Shown piece by piece: positions 43,301 through 56,400 of a DNA stretch of 64,000 nt. A program made the translations under genes and the position numbers. This stretch comes from Camarhynchus parvulus (lineage: Eukaryota > Chordata > Aves > Passeriformes > Thraupidae). The stretch is taken from contig NC_044590.1 in assembly GCF_901933205.1 (NCBI RefSeq), positions 11,311,501-11,375,500 on the forward strand, in the 5' to 3' direction. The notes beneath the pieces were generated by a model. The model was not told the origin of the DNA. It saw nothing but the letters and a program-made list of their open reading frames with translations, and did not search any database. Within the stretch, counting starts at the first letter, position 1; every line of letters begins with the position of its first letter.

Positions 43301-45692
43301 GCATGCTAAGAGTTTAGATACATAAAACACTCTTGCAAAGAAAATCTGCTGGAAAGCTGCTTCCCTTTTCCTCCTCACACCGAGTCACAGTTTAACCAGT
43401 GTTTTAGAAGTCCTCAGAGCATTTATCCCACTCTTCTCCCTGAAAGCCTCTGGTGTATTTCTCTTTATTCCAAGGAATATGATCAAGTGCATACGTCCCT
43501 TTCTCACACCAGTTCTCAATGCCTTGGCCTCACAGTTCCAGCAGCTCAGACATTTCGGAAGCATCTCCCATTTTATTCCCAGCACAGCAAACACCTTCAT
43601 CAACCAATGAGCCCCATTAATCCTTTTCCCACCTCTGTTTTACCAAGGGCTATTAAAGACCAATTTTTCAGATGTCCCATAGTACTTTCACATCCTCAGG
43701 ACCCCAGATTGGCCCAGTCTGGCCTTGGCTGTGCCCTGATCTCTTCTGGAGCAGCCCCTCCATAAGAGGGGAGCTCCACCCACCCCAGCAGCTGCAATTT
43801 CCCCTCACTCTGCTCATTCACTCCAGAATTTGTTTGCTTTTTATTGGGCATTTAATGCGGCTGAGCTATGCATTAAAGGCACCAGCCCTAGCCTTTATAA
43901 CCCCTTTTTTCTATTGCTGCCTTGTTTTTCTCTTTTAACTGTATGATTATTTATACTCCTTTTCAGCTTTTACAGCTTCATTGCCTTATGCTTTCCTACA
44001 ACTCCCAAACCAAAGGTTGTCTTAACCCCTGGGCTAGAGCAAATTCTATTATTTTTTTTATTACGTTGATTATAAATAACCTTTATACAAAACCTAACGT
44101 TTGTATTTTCAACATCTTGCTACAGACTTCCCACTCATTCCTGTAAGTCCACAAGCCAGTTCTAGGAGTTTTTATTTTGACAATTTACTACCTCATAAAG
44201 GGAGAAAATATGTACTTAAGGCCAGCTCAAACAAAGATTTTGGATCTTTGATACATTCCTTTGATAAATATTTCTCCCTATTTTATTTAATGTATACAAA
44301 CATCAACCTTAATTCTGGAGGATGATGCAATCCCTTCTCCTACTTCAGATTACACTCATTATTCTTTTATCACGTCTTCACAAGAAATAATCCACTTTTT
44401 ATTTCCACTGACTACTCAATCCAAGTGGATTCTTAAGGGTTGTGCCAGGACATGAACCATAAACTGAGTTTACAAATCACAAGGTATGCAGAGGTACCCA
44501 TGTGTTTTACAGGTTGGAAAAAATCTTCCTGGACGTACTGAAATCAAACAATCCTGGCCACTTCTTTTCCACTTTGCAGCCCACACTCCACACTGATCAA
44601 AGTGCAACTACAGAAAGCAGAATGATTCTGTGGAGGCAGCAAAATTCTTCTACATTTCCCCTTTCCAGGTGAGATGATTTCCTTTGTTGCAGAGAAATTA
44701 TACAATATCACCTGATTTTTAAATTTCAGAAATCAGTATTCACATTTTAAAAATCCATGCTTCTCTTCTAATTTATCAAAAGTTATTTTGTTTTAAAATC
44801 CTATAAAATGAAAATGAAGTTGTTCTGCATCTTCACATCTACTTGGAGAACTGTCTCTCCTGTCTGGAGGAGGGAGACGGACCAAAACTTTCTGATGGGC
44901 ATTTCCAGAGCAAAGAGGCTCCACAAACCATCTTCAGGCTAAGTAACTTGAAGTTAAACCAGTTTTGGGAGAGTTTCATGCCTTAGTTTGTATTCTAAGT
45001 AACAGCTTTAAAGGCAATTTTTTATAAAAAGCTCCAAAACAAAAGAAATGTGATATATGGCAAATGTAGCATTTAAATGGAATTAATGCTGATTTTCTGA
45101 GTGGGAACAGGTACTGGACCATTCCAGAGGTGGGAACCAGCCAGGTTCCTCCTGTCCCTCTGTGCCACAGAGCTGGCCTAGGAGCATCCCACTGCCTTTC
45201 CCTTATATGAGAATAGTCCATGACTTTAGCAACCAGTTAAAAGCAAACAAGTCTTTAAATATCAAACAGCAACCACAACTGCTTTAAAAAAAAAAAAAAT
45301 TCCAGCTCCAAAACTTGGGGGTATTGCAAATGAGTGACTAACTCAGGATAATTGCTGTCTGGTTTAACATTTGAAAGCTGTGCCACCTGCATGCCAGACT
45401 TGTGCTATTTTCAGGGGAGACATCTCATTTAGGCAGGAAAGAAGAACAACTGGGTGATGGCCACCACAGTTAACTCAACTGGGCCCAGGGGCTTGGAATG
45501 CCAGCAACAACTGCTGGGGTGGAAAGGAGCAAATGCTGAATTCCGAGTTTAATGAGTGCCTTAAGTATTTTAAGGTTTCTGCCATCATTTAAGGCTTCAT
45601 GGGCAATGCACAACCTGTACCTGCAGGGACAGGGATCCTCCACAGGCAGCAGGAGAACTCCCATCTCACTCCTTCCTGCCCCACTTTACCCT

Positions 45693-45920
45693 CAGGAAGA
45701 TGAACCAGGAGTAAACAAAGCAAATTTACACCAGAACCAGCTGGCTAAGTACTCCAGGATAACTGCAAAACCACAAGAAAATATCATAGAATGATATTGT
45801 ATTTACAGGAAATGAACCAGGAATAAACAAAGCAAATTTACACCAGAACCAGCTTGCAAAGTACTCCAGGATAACTGCAAAACCGCAAGGAAATGTCATA
45901 GAATGAGATTGTATTTACAG
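45693..45920. repeat. Tandem duplication, two copies of about 112 bp
   Basis: The two copies (45693-45805 and 45806-45920) share ACAAAGCAAATTTACACCAG, TACTCCAGGATAACTGC and TTGTATTTACAG. They differ at roughly eight positions and one indel. Neither copy is a repeat I recognise. Confidence 0.95.
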
Positions 45921-47801
45921 CCATAGGAAAGACAGACCTTCAACACCTTGTTACTTTTGATACTTCTAGGTTTGTCTGCTCTTTTGCATTGATTTTGCTC
46001 AGAACAAAAGTATTTTAGGAATAAAACCCAGGAACAACTGTCAGCTTGTTTTTCCAAGAGAAGCAAGCATTCTTTCAGCACAAAGTATTTATTTATGCAT
46101 TTCCAAACAGAACTGGCTACGGGGGAATTACTTAAGCCTCAGTGAAGCAGCAAACATTGTTTGTGATCTTTTTCACGATGCTGTCCAACCCCTCAGTGTT
46201 TATTCAGCTTCTGATAGCTTCTGTTTATCTGCTGATAGGTTTTTGGAGGCTCCAGTTGTGGTTTGTTAAAGCCCTGGAATGGGAACCTGCTGGCATCAGC
46301 AGGGGCTCTGCCTCACTGGATCCACAGGCTGATAGGTTTGGATCTGCCAGCTCACTGGGGTCAAAGCTGGCACCTTTTGAACCTTGGAAATGGCCCAAGG
46401 CACCCCAGCACAGCCCAGAGATTTGTCAGAGGAGCCACTTCCCTGATTCCATCTGCATTCGATACGAAATTAAACGGAGTCAAACAGATCTCATTACACT
46501 GATTGATTTAATGAGTTATCTGCATGCTGCCAGCAGGGCTGGACCAGAGTGCAGCCAAGGGAGGCTGCAGGAACCACTGGCCTCATTCACGGCACAGCTG
46601 GGCCACCTGACACACAAAATCCCATTTATCTGCAACTCCCAAACCTTACCCTGTCCAACCTCTGGGCTGGAACGAGCTCTAATCTTGCTTTTAGCAAAAG
46701 AAATAAGTAATAGCAAAAGAGATTGGAAAAATCTTCCTAAATTCTAATTGATACTTTTTAATCGGTCTAAATGGCTACTGCAAATTAAAAGCAGAGGAGA
46801 AGAGTTAAAACTGATTTTAAATAGTTGGTCACAGGCAGTTTGGCACAGAAGCTCTATTTCTGTTAAGACACAAATGGATTTGGGCACACCTGACAGCTCT
46901 GGAACTTTACTCAACGTTTCTCCAGTCCTTCTTCAGCAACAAAGGATTTGCTGGAGTATCCCATGGCTTCACTTTGGTCTGAAATAAAGAAATTGCTGGG
47001 AGTGTCCCCTCTCATCCTGCTGTCTAGAACTGGGAATCACAGAGCCTCTGAACCCCAGGGCACTGGCAGAGCCTGTGTTGATGGTTCCTGCCTTTCCTCA
47101 CACAGGTGGGATTCAAATGAAACTCTGGAGCTCTTTTCTTGTGCAGGTGGCTCCCTGATACGACTGAGCCATATCACTGTGAGTTTCCTGCAGATATGAA
47201 ATATCTGACATGTAAATGGAAGAGTAAGAAGTGAAACTGTCAGGAGTAAAAATGTATTTTGCATCAAAGCTTAAATAGCTTTTAAAAGTTTCCTGAATGT
47301 GCTATCATGTCAGTTCTCAGGGTTCTCTGACTCTGACGCTTTTCCTTTTAAATTTTTTTTTCTGGTAAAACCTAAGCCAGTTTCCCAGCCTTGAACTGGG
47401 GCAGGGGAGATTCAGCTGTATTTATATTCATATAAAAGCAAAGTTTCCTGAAATGCACATCACTCTGTAATAATGGATTGCAAGGAAAACATCTGTTTCT
47501 TCCCACCTGTGAGCAGCTCATGCATTGCCCCAGCACAGGTCACTGCACACTGGAACTCCACAGCAGCAAGGAAATCAAGGGACAGGAGTGATCCCAGCAG
47601 GTGAGCTGCTGCCCTGCTTGATATCCAACACCCCCAGCAGGCTGCGAAATCTGATTTTGGGCATTTCATTTTGTCAGAACCCAGCACATTCCTCTGGCAG
47701 CCCTGGGTGACTCCAGACCCTGGCAGGGGCTCAGAGACCTTGGCACGGAGTCAAAGACACCTGTGCCTTCCATTTTAACCCCTGGAAACAATTACCAACT
47801 T

Positions 47802-48270
47802 TGTGTGAAGATGTACAAGCCACAAGGGTTTGAGTAGAATGGTAGTTAATTTGTCACAGGGTAAAAAAAGTAGAATTTTGGGGATTTAGAATGGGGGTTC
47901 AAGAGGCAAGATGGAGGAATCTGGGCATGTCCTGTCCTTCTTCTCCTTCTTCTCCTCCATCTTCTGCTGTGATGGTGGCACTTCTGGATTGGTTTAGAGA
48001 CAAACTAACATAGGTGATAGGTATTGGAAAATTATTGTAAATAAAGTACAGGTAGTTCTTAGTATAAAAAGCCAACATCACCCCAAGGGCAGGGACTGTG
48101 CCACAACCCAACCTGCTGGACAGATCTCAGCAGGTCAGAGAAAGAATGTTATAGATAAGAAAAGATAAACAACATTGAAAAGCAGAGCTGAAGAATCTCA
48201 ACTTCTTCTTTAGTCACAAAGCTGGGAAAAAAAGCGACTTTCTGATACCTTGGGAGCCATTCCAGCAACA
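47802..48270 (+). mobile_element. Probable ERVL-type LTR
   Basis: The sequence starts TGTGTGAAGATG and contains AGAATGGGGGTTCAAGAGGC, a GTATAAAAAG TATA box (about 48062) and a degraded polyadenylation region (AAGATAAACAACATTG). This order is typical of an avian LTR that I recognise from other bird sequence. The right end and the duplication are not resolved. Confidence 0.6.
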
Positions 48271-49431
48271 CCAAACCTGAGACATTTGGGGGAGACTGAG
48301 TTTTGGCAAGGCAAATGAGGCAGCATCTGCAGCATCCCATGGCACCCTAGTGAACTGATGTAAACCTTTATTTTATGTTTCTGGAGCTGGAAACATGAGA
48401 CACAGCTACCAACAAAGTCCACAGCACCCTGCAAAGGAGGGCTGTTCCCAAGTACAATTCTCTCTGCTGGAACACATTTTAACCTAAAGCACAGGGGTCA
48501 CAGGGTAAATGGCTGCACTTGCTACAAAGCACAGGAGACAAATGTAGCTCCCCATGAAGGAAAAACAAATTCACCACTAAAGAATTCCTCACAGTGTATT
48601 TATCCTAATCTCTCACCACAGAACAGCTTCCAGTGGCTGGAGGCAGATTGGTAAGAGATACCAACTGTCAGGAAAAGGTGAAAGGCAATTAGTAAATCAC
48701 TATCTCTTTTGTAATCACTGATGAAATTTCCATTTTTTTTATCCCCTACTGCTCACTGGCCCAAACAAGCAAGACATCACCTTGAAAATGAATGCAATTA
48801 ATTATATTAGCTGAACCTTTTAAAGAGGAATGGCTTCTCATTTACATTCCTGGCAGAAATTCAATAAGATTGCACTACTGCAAGGTTGATTGAACTGCTG
48901 CTGCAGTTAGACCAGTATCCTGAAATAAAAAAAAAATTCTAATGTTCATTATGAGATTTTTAGAGCTAAGTACTTTGAACTGTTAATATTCTCAAGTAAG
49001 TCTGCAGTGGAAAGGCTGGAAAAGATAGTTTTAACTGTGTGTTAACTGAAGCTGAAACAATTTCCTTCCCCTCTGCACCATCCTCCACTTACTTTTAACT
49101 AATCAAAAATTAGCAGAATTATCTTACATGCCTGAACTAATTAGTAAAGATGTTATCCAAACCTCCAGCTTTCACCTATGCACCTGAGCACTTGCCCTCT
49201 CTTAGCACAGCTTTAGCTCTGCTGACATGAAGGGATGCAGAAATTATCATTTGTGTGCAGGGATTTCCTGATTTCACTGGAAACCAGTGCAGAGGGCAGC
49301 ACAGCACTGTTGGACTGCCTCGACAACCCCAGCTAAGCAGGATAAACCCAACAGAAATTGTTACACCAGCCTGGATAATGGAGCCTTTGCAGCAAACTTT
49401 CAATTAGAGACAATCAACGATTATGCATGTA

Positions 49432-49489
49432 TTTGTAAAAGCATAATCAGCTTGTGAAAGCATAATTGGTTTGTGAAAGCATTATTAGT
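49432..49489. repeat. Three tandem units of 19-20 bp
   Basis: There are three imperfect units with the core TTGTGAAAGCATAAT (49432-49451, 49452-49470, 49471-49489). This is a local minisatellite seed. Confidence 0.85.
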
Positions 49490-49842
49490 TACAGGGATGT
49501 AAATAAGCAAGGGGAAAATGCAGGTTGGTGTTTGGATCACAGGCTGGAGGATGAGATAATGAAAAAAACCCCATTTAATAACAAATTGGGCACACATTTG
49601 GCAGGCCCATCCCAGTGCAGGAACACACCTGGACAGAGGTGGACAAGGTTCTCAGCCTTGCCCCAAGCACCTGGCAGAGAGAGGGACAGAGAGGAAGAGC
49701 TCCATGCCTCCACTCTAGCAAGGAGACACCTGCACAGCCAGCCAGTCTCCAGGAATAAACATCTGCAAACAGAATGGAAATGCTTCAGTTACCACCCAAA
49801 CCCCCCTACTGAATTAAATATGGAATGGACTTTGTTCTTTAT

Positions 49843-50350
49843 GGAATCACAGAATGGTTTGGGTTGGAAGAGACCTTAAAATTAATCTTGTTCCATTCCC
49901 TGCCATGGGCAGGGACACCTGACACAGACATCTTTTATGAAAAATCCTTTCCTTAGGATTTTTTCCTCCTGAGAAGCTGAGAGGCCTCAGGAACAAAATG
50001 TAAACATTGATTATCTGCTGCTGTGGAATGCAACAGGTGCATCTGTGATTGGTCTCATGTGGTTGTTGCTAATTAATGGCCAATCACAGTCAGCTGGCTC
50101 GGACAGAGTCTGAGCCACAAGCCTTTGTTATCATTCTTTCTTTTTCTATTCTTAGCTAGCCTTCTGATGAAATCCTTTCTTCTATTCTTTTAGTATAGTT
50201 TTAATGTAATATATATCATAAAATAATAAATCAGCCTTCTGAAACATGGAGTCAGATCCTCTTCTCTTCCCTCAACCTGAGACCCCTGTGAACACCATCA
50301 CAGACACCTTCCACTATTCCAGGTTCTCCAAGCCCCGTCCAACCTGAAGT
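49843..50350 (-). mobile_element. CR1 LINE 3' end split by the LTR at 49920-50302
   Basis: The left part (49843-49919) reads GGAATCACAGAATGGTTTGG to CATGGGCAGGGACACC. The right part resumes at 50303 with GACACCTTCCACTATTCC and TCTCCAAGCCCCGTCCAACC. Removing the LTR and one GACACC restores a continuous CR1 3' end. Confidence 0.93.
49920..50302 (+). mobile_element. Solo LTR (ERVK-like), 383 bp, nested in a CR1
   Basis: The element starts TGACACAGACATC and ends ACCATCACA, with a perfect 6 bp duplication GACACC (49914-49919 and 50303-50308). The flanks join into one continuous CR1 3' end, so this LTR inserted into an older CR1. It is the best-preserved copy of the family in the window and is useful as a reference for the others. 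The CCAAT-type block, the TATA-like AT-rich stretch and AATAAA are all present. No gag, pol or env sequence is attached. Confidence 0.93.
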
Positions 50351-50648
50351 CTGATGGGTTTTATCACTTCAAGTAGAGTTATGTGAATACACACATCAAA
50401 TACACAGAATAATATTTGTGCTCGTAGAAAATTTGCCAGAACCCACTGAATCCTGTCCAGGCTGCTGCAATGTACATTCACAAGTCCAGTTTATGCTGCT
50501 CATGTTTTTTTATCTGACCTCAGTTTAAGAAAGCCTTAAATATAACTGTCATTGAGTGAGATAATGCTTATTGCCTTTGCTTTTGGAATAATGAAAAAGT
50601 ATTCAGGAAAAGCAGGTGGGAGTATTAAGTCTGCTATCTCATGAGCTA

Positions 50649-50684
50649 ATATATATATATATCTATATATATATATATATACAC
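50649..50684. repeat. (TA)n microsatellite
   Basis: An alternating TA run is interrupted once by a C and then passes into ACACA. It is likely length-polymorphic. Confidence 0.95.
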
Positions 50685-51591
50685 ATAAAGGCAGGCAGAG
50701 TTTGTAGGCTGCCTAAAAAAACCCTACTGTTGGTCACATTCCTGTAACTAAAAGTAGAAAGGGAAAATCACTGGGTTTTCTGCAATTTGAGCAAAGAGTT
50801 AATTTCAGATAGAAATGTCAGTATCTTCTCTTTTCCCACAAGAATATGGAGACTGAGTGAAGTCATTATGAAGGACTTGAGACGAAGTTTTATCTTTAAT
50901 ATGGAAGGTATGAACTCCCTATTTCACAAGAAGGATGTTGGTGATTCATCTACTTCTTAAGTCTTTCTCAGTTAAATGGAAAAAGAAATCTAAACAGATA
51001 GCTGATAGAACAAGAAAGCCAAAATAATTCCCAGTGCATTACCTGTGTTGGAAAGGCTCTCACAGATCAGTGCCTGGATCCAAATGGCATTTCTGAACAG
51101 TTCACATTTATCTTTGAGCCAAAAGTGAGATTTTAGCCAAATGTTTAGATCTCTTTGCTTAGAGAGATGGCTGAGGGGTCTAAGCACAAAGTGGAACCTG
51201 CAGGTATTTGGTGTATCAAGTTTAGCAACAGGCCAGCTGTAGGCTGGACCTGTGCTTGCTCACAAAAAGTGATGAAAAAATCAATTATTTCACTTAAACC
51301 ACATGCATGGGGCAACTGTATCATCTTTAAGAAGATATAATGAAGAGAAAGATAAACTTTTTGTCCTAACAGACAGCAAGTCTGTAAAAATGAGCATGCT
51401 GACAGGAGAACCTCTGGAATGCAGGGAGTGAGGCAGGCTGGGCTCACCAGCTTCAGACAGGCAGGACCTGCCAGGCTGGGTGAGCAGTTCTGGGGCTCTG
51501 TGTCACTCTGTGTCACCTCACAGGATACTGGTCCTCAGCCCAGGTTATCCAGGCTGCAGTGAAGTCTCCCAAGCACTGGAACCTGTTACTA

Positions 51592-51903
51592 TGGGTCACG
51601 AAAGAATGCAAGCGCACACTGCTGCTCTTAAGGTGAAGAAAAAATTGGAAGTTTATATTCTGACTCTAACATTTATAGATTTCTAAAAGTGACAGTGGAT
51701 GGGAGGGTGAGAGTGCCACCTCTCCAATGACACTGGACAAACCAACAGTTCATCAAATTTCTCTTCTTCTATAAAAGAATGCAGAACAATAAGTTATTTA
51801 CAGAAAGTGTGCGAGAAAGTTTGTTACAAGAATGTAAACATCAGAAGGCTTAGAATATCTTAAAAAAATCAGGGTGACAGGAACCCTGGCTCCTCTTGGA
51901 ACA
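51592..51903 (-). mobile_element. Probable LTR fragment, minus strand
   Basis: The segment runs from TGGGTCACGAAAGAATGC to about CTCTTGGAACA. Blocks such as CCTCTCCAATGACACTGGAC and TCAGAAGGCTTAGAATATCT resemble a repeated avian LTR as I remember it. No duplication was found, so limits and class are uncertain. Confidence 0.45.
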
Positions 51904-53290
51904 GTCATGGACTTCTGCTATACCATCAAGAAACGGAGCAGAGAAGCCCTGAAATTTAACCCTGGTTAGTTTTATTTTCCTGAAGACAGAGGTGGCTCTG
52001 TCAACCAGCCTGAGACAATCCTGGGACATACAGAATCAGAGTCAGCGCACTGCTAATTACCTTGATGAGCTCATCAGCAAGAAGAGCTAAGACAATCACA
52101 ACAAAACTCCAATTTTTTCCAAAGCATTTATGACTTTTCCATTACTGTACATGCCTAAAGCACGCACCTGCCAGCACTCTGCACCTTGTGATAGAACCCT
52201 GTGGATTTCTCAGGAAGCCAGAGCTCATGCTGGGAGTGCAGAGCAGGGCTGGAAGCAGAGGTGGCAATCCCCAGTCAGTGGAAGGTTTGGAGGGTCTGGG
52301 GCACTGCCAGCTGCTGGGAGGTATCAGGCTGTTGTAAAAGTGATGGACATGAAAACATACCCAAACATGCTGGTAAATTTACCTCATCTAGAAACGGCAG
52401 GTTTAAGAATGCAACAAATCCACTTCAGACACAGCACTGACTTTAAGAACCTTTAAATACAGTGGATTTGTTTTTTGAAGGAGTTTGTCACTAGACAGTA
52501 TGACCACAGAAGCTCTGACATGCTTCCTTACCATGGGTTTGAAAAGTTGCAATGTTTGGGGAGGAAAAGTCTTCCTCTTCAAACACAGGGTTGGAGACCA
52601 TGCTTGTAATAAATGAACAGCTTGATTAGATTATGCCTAAAGTTTCAAAAAGAAATCAAAACAGCAGCACTACTGTGAGGACATGGGCTTGGCCTGATTT
52701 TGAAATCATGGTCCACTCTGCCCAAACAGTAAAGCACCAGGGACAGGGAAAGCCTGATGTGTAACAGCTCCTTATTTTACAGGGAGATACGGCTCATTTA
52801 GAGCAGCAAACTAATTAATACAATCAGAGGCAAAAGTTTCAGAACTCTCCCAACAGCACACATTAGCATAAACTGCCAAGAGACTTGATAAAGTTCAAAG
52901 CTTATCTTGTAGCCTGCACGCTCCTGTTTGCTCAGAGCAGCAGCTGGCCAAGTGATCTCCCTTCTCCTCAAAGAGCAAAATTAAATTAGATTAGATCATC
53001 TTCTCTCCCTTGTAGAATTAAGATCGTGCTAGGCAAACAAGCAAATTAGCTTTTGAAATCCTGCTTCTCACTTTAAGGCTACAAGGCTGAGAAATGCTCT
53101 CTGCACCAGCTCAGCTCTGCTGCAGGAGTGGGTTTGTGCTGCTTTCCTGGTGAGCTGAAGGAGAGTTGTGCAGATTTGTCTCTCCCTGGGCTTGAGGCTG
53201 CGAGTGGCAGATCCTGAGGGAGGAAGGCAAAGAAGGGAACAAAGGAGGAAAGGTAATGGACACAAAGTCTTGGAATCAAGACATGCAGAA

Positions 53291-53415
53291 GTCACAGAAT
53301 CACAAAAAAGGCTGGGTTGGAAAGGACCCTTAAAGCTCATCTTATTCCACCCCCTGCCATGGACAGGGACACCTTCCACCACAGCAGGTTGCCCTGTCCA
53401 ACCTGGCCTTGATGG
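53291..53415 (-). mobile_element. CR1 LINE 3' end
   Basis: AGTCACAGAATCACAAAAAA, GGGTTGGAAAGGACCCTTAA and CCTGCCATGGACAGGGACAC mark a reverse-strand CR1 terminus. Confidence 0.92.
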
Positions 53416-56400
53416 GTTAATAAGAGCTGCAGTAGTGAGGCTTGAAAGATTCTTGGTTTGTTGCTATATAAAAACACTTCTGAGGAAAGGAGTAAAACCT
53501 AGTTTCTAGAAAAAGCAGGATTAGGAACATGAATGTTACATCAGAAGAAAGGCTTAGAGCACAAGGAAACAGAAGGGAAAATGTAGGGAGCAGGATTTTG
53601 TGGACTAGAAAGCTGGCCTGAAGAACAACAAATGTTTATGGCTGCATGGTGGAGGTGGATGGTTCAGATCAGCAATGCCAGATGCCAAATTCAAACCAAA
53701 CAAATACACAACAGCAAGTGAAGTTCAAAGGAGGACATACAAATGAGATCCTAGACTGAAACCATAGTTTCTAGAGCTCATTCACTGCACACCAAGCTGT
53801 GAGGTCAGCTGGCACAGGCACACTTAAGCTGATAAAAACCTCTCCCCATTAAGTCACCATGCTGCAGCAATCAGACACACTCCAGAAGTCTGTCCTAGGC
53901 AATCTGTTCTAGATGAACAGCTAATGAGAACTAACCTAAACCGCTTCTCTCTGGTTATGATTCTCCTTTGAATATTCCCATAACTGTACTGCTAAACAAC
54001 TCAGACCCATAAAACTGAAACAGGGAAAGAGATTCTTCTGCTGTGGACAGATGGAGTAGTAAAACTGGCCATGAGAAAGCACAGCAATATCCATGGCACA
54101 TCTTCACTCAGTCACCCTAGACTGCAACAAATTTAGCAAGAAGTTAATTTAGCTTATAGTTTGTTTGTTTGTTTTTTAATGCTTTGATTATTTCCTATTA
54201 GGCTGGAGTTGATGGAGAAGGTGATTTGGGGTTTATTGCCAAATTTCTTCACAGCTTGATCTTCGCTACCGTAACTAGAGGAGATTATAAGATGAAGATG
54301 GCATTGCAGGAAAAACAGAAATGCAACAAAAGTCTCATATACGTGGAAAACAAGAGGGATGGAGGGAAAGGAAGATTTTGAAGGGTTTATGTTTCTGTGA
54401 AGGGTGGGTTTATGGGGCAGACTGACTTGTGAGGAGGCATCAGGAACTGTTATCCCATGACAGTGTTCATCATGCTGCTTAAACCTTTACTAACTTGGCT
54501 GTTAAACAAGAGAGGCACAGAAGTAAATTAAAAACCAGAAATGCTGCATAAACTTTGAGGACATAAAACATTTGTTCTAAAGCATTAAAGATTAATCAGA
54601 AACAGCTCTGCTGTTTCATGGCTCTGAAGACAGTGAGCCACTTGCTGCCTCCAAGTTGGTGCTTTCCTCGTGCTGCCACATCTGCTGTGTGTGCCAGGGT
54701 GGGAAGCTGGAACAAAACATCCTGACTCTGCCAGCATCCCTACAAGGCATTTCCAAATATCTAAGGGATGGGTTCAGATCTTCAGCATGAAGGATGGTCT
54801 TGTTTTAGAAGAATGAGATGAATCAAGGAGGTTCTTAGACACCTGAGCTGCGATGAGGGTTTCTTATTCTGCTTCCCTTCTGCATCCTTCTGATCAACAC
54901 TGATATTTCTTCCATATTACTCCCTCGTGCATGCGCTGTAAGTAAATCCAAAGTAGAAGACGAGAGGAAAAGCTTTTTCCACCCCTAGAAAGACAAACCC
55001 ACCCAGCAAAGTGCCTTTGTTCTACCCATAAGAGGTTTACCCAAAGAGCTGGACACCTTTCTATGTTTATAGATATTTTACTAAGGAAAAGCCAAGCATT
55101 TCTCAAGTTAAATGAGGGCCCAAGTGGCTTATGCTGAAGCCTGGAACATCTCAATTTCCTGTGAATTCCCTGTGACTTGGCTGGTGCCATTTTTACTGCA
55201 GCTGTTCATTCAATTGAGAGCTCACATCATGAAACATGTCAGGGAGAGAAAGAGCCGATGAGAATTCAGTGAATACAGCTTTTCATTTGAAAAGATCCTC
55301 AAACACACACAATTGCTTTCTGTTGCTTAATTTTCAACATTGATAAACATAATTGCATTTATTTATCTAGTCAATACTGAAAACAAGTGATAATTTGTAA
55401 TATAACAACTTTACATCTCAAAGGAATACAAGCACAACAGTTTCCAGTCCCTTCTAAAGGAGGTGAATGACATGGAGGAGGTTGGATTGCCTGTGTAGGA
55501 GAAGCTTACATTATTATTTTTCCATGAGGATATATTAATATTGTTGCTATCAACTTGCTTTTGTACATATATAAATGACTTTTGGAAAAGACTTTTAAAA
55601 GCCAGCATTTTTCATGTGCCAAATTACACACGCTAAATATCTGATACTAGCAATAGCAAATGCTAATATTTCCTAAGCATGAAAAATGAACTCTCTTTCC
55701 CCCACAAGTTCTCAATAGCAGCAGTTCTCATTGGAACCAGTGATCAGAAGTTGTTATTATCATTCCATCAAACAATCTGTATCCTTCTAATTAAATAGTA
55801 AAGCATCTGAAAATCTGCTCATTATGAGTCTCCATCCTGTTTGTTTTGAAGCTGGCAGAAAGACTTACAGTTAGTTCACTACACACTGAATAGGGCTTGT
55901 GGTAAAGAAACTGCATTAGTTAAATAATTCTTAACACTGCAATCTTGGATATCTTTCCATGGCTTTGTACTCAGGAGCTGGGAGTCTGTTAAGTGGTGGG
56001 ATGGTTGGTGACAGAAGTAAAAAACTAAAGAAAAAAGTATGAAAGGTGAAAGAAGAGAGTTCACTGGGCAAAAGAGACAAATGTGGGGGTGAAAAGTGCG
56101 TTATCCAGACAATGCACTGCAGCACAGAGTCCCTCTAAGAGATCACACTCAGCTCCCACTGAATTTAAGGGGTGTCAGGAGAATTCCACTGACTCTATGT
56201 TAAACAGCTCCAAAAAGCTGAAAATTCACTCAGAGCTACCAAGGCTCACAAGGGCTGAGCAGCAGCCTTAGTGATCCTTCCTACCTTTCCTGTATTTTGC
56301 TCACCCTCTGCCTTGAATCCCTACTTAATGCCTCAGTTGCTTTCTTGGATCATGCTGAGGAGTAATTTTGCCTCTGATTTCCCCAAAATTTCCTTTTGTA

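Noticed and set aside
46142..46747. 201-codon plus-strand open frame, the longest in the window
   Set aside because: No recognisable domain, low-quality composition, no splice or promoter context, and it lies in intron 2 antisense to PTPRT. Probably chance.
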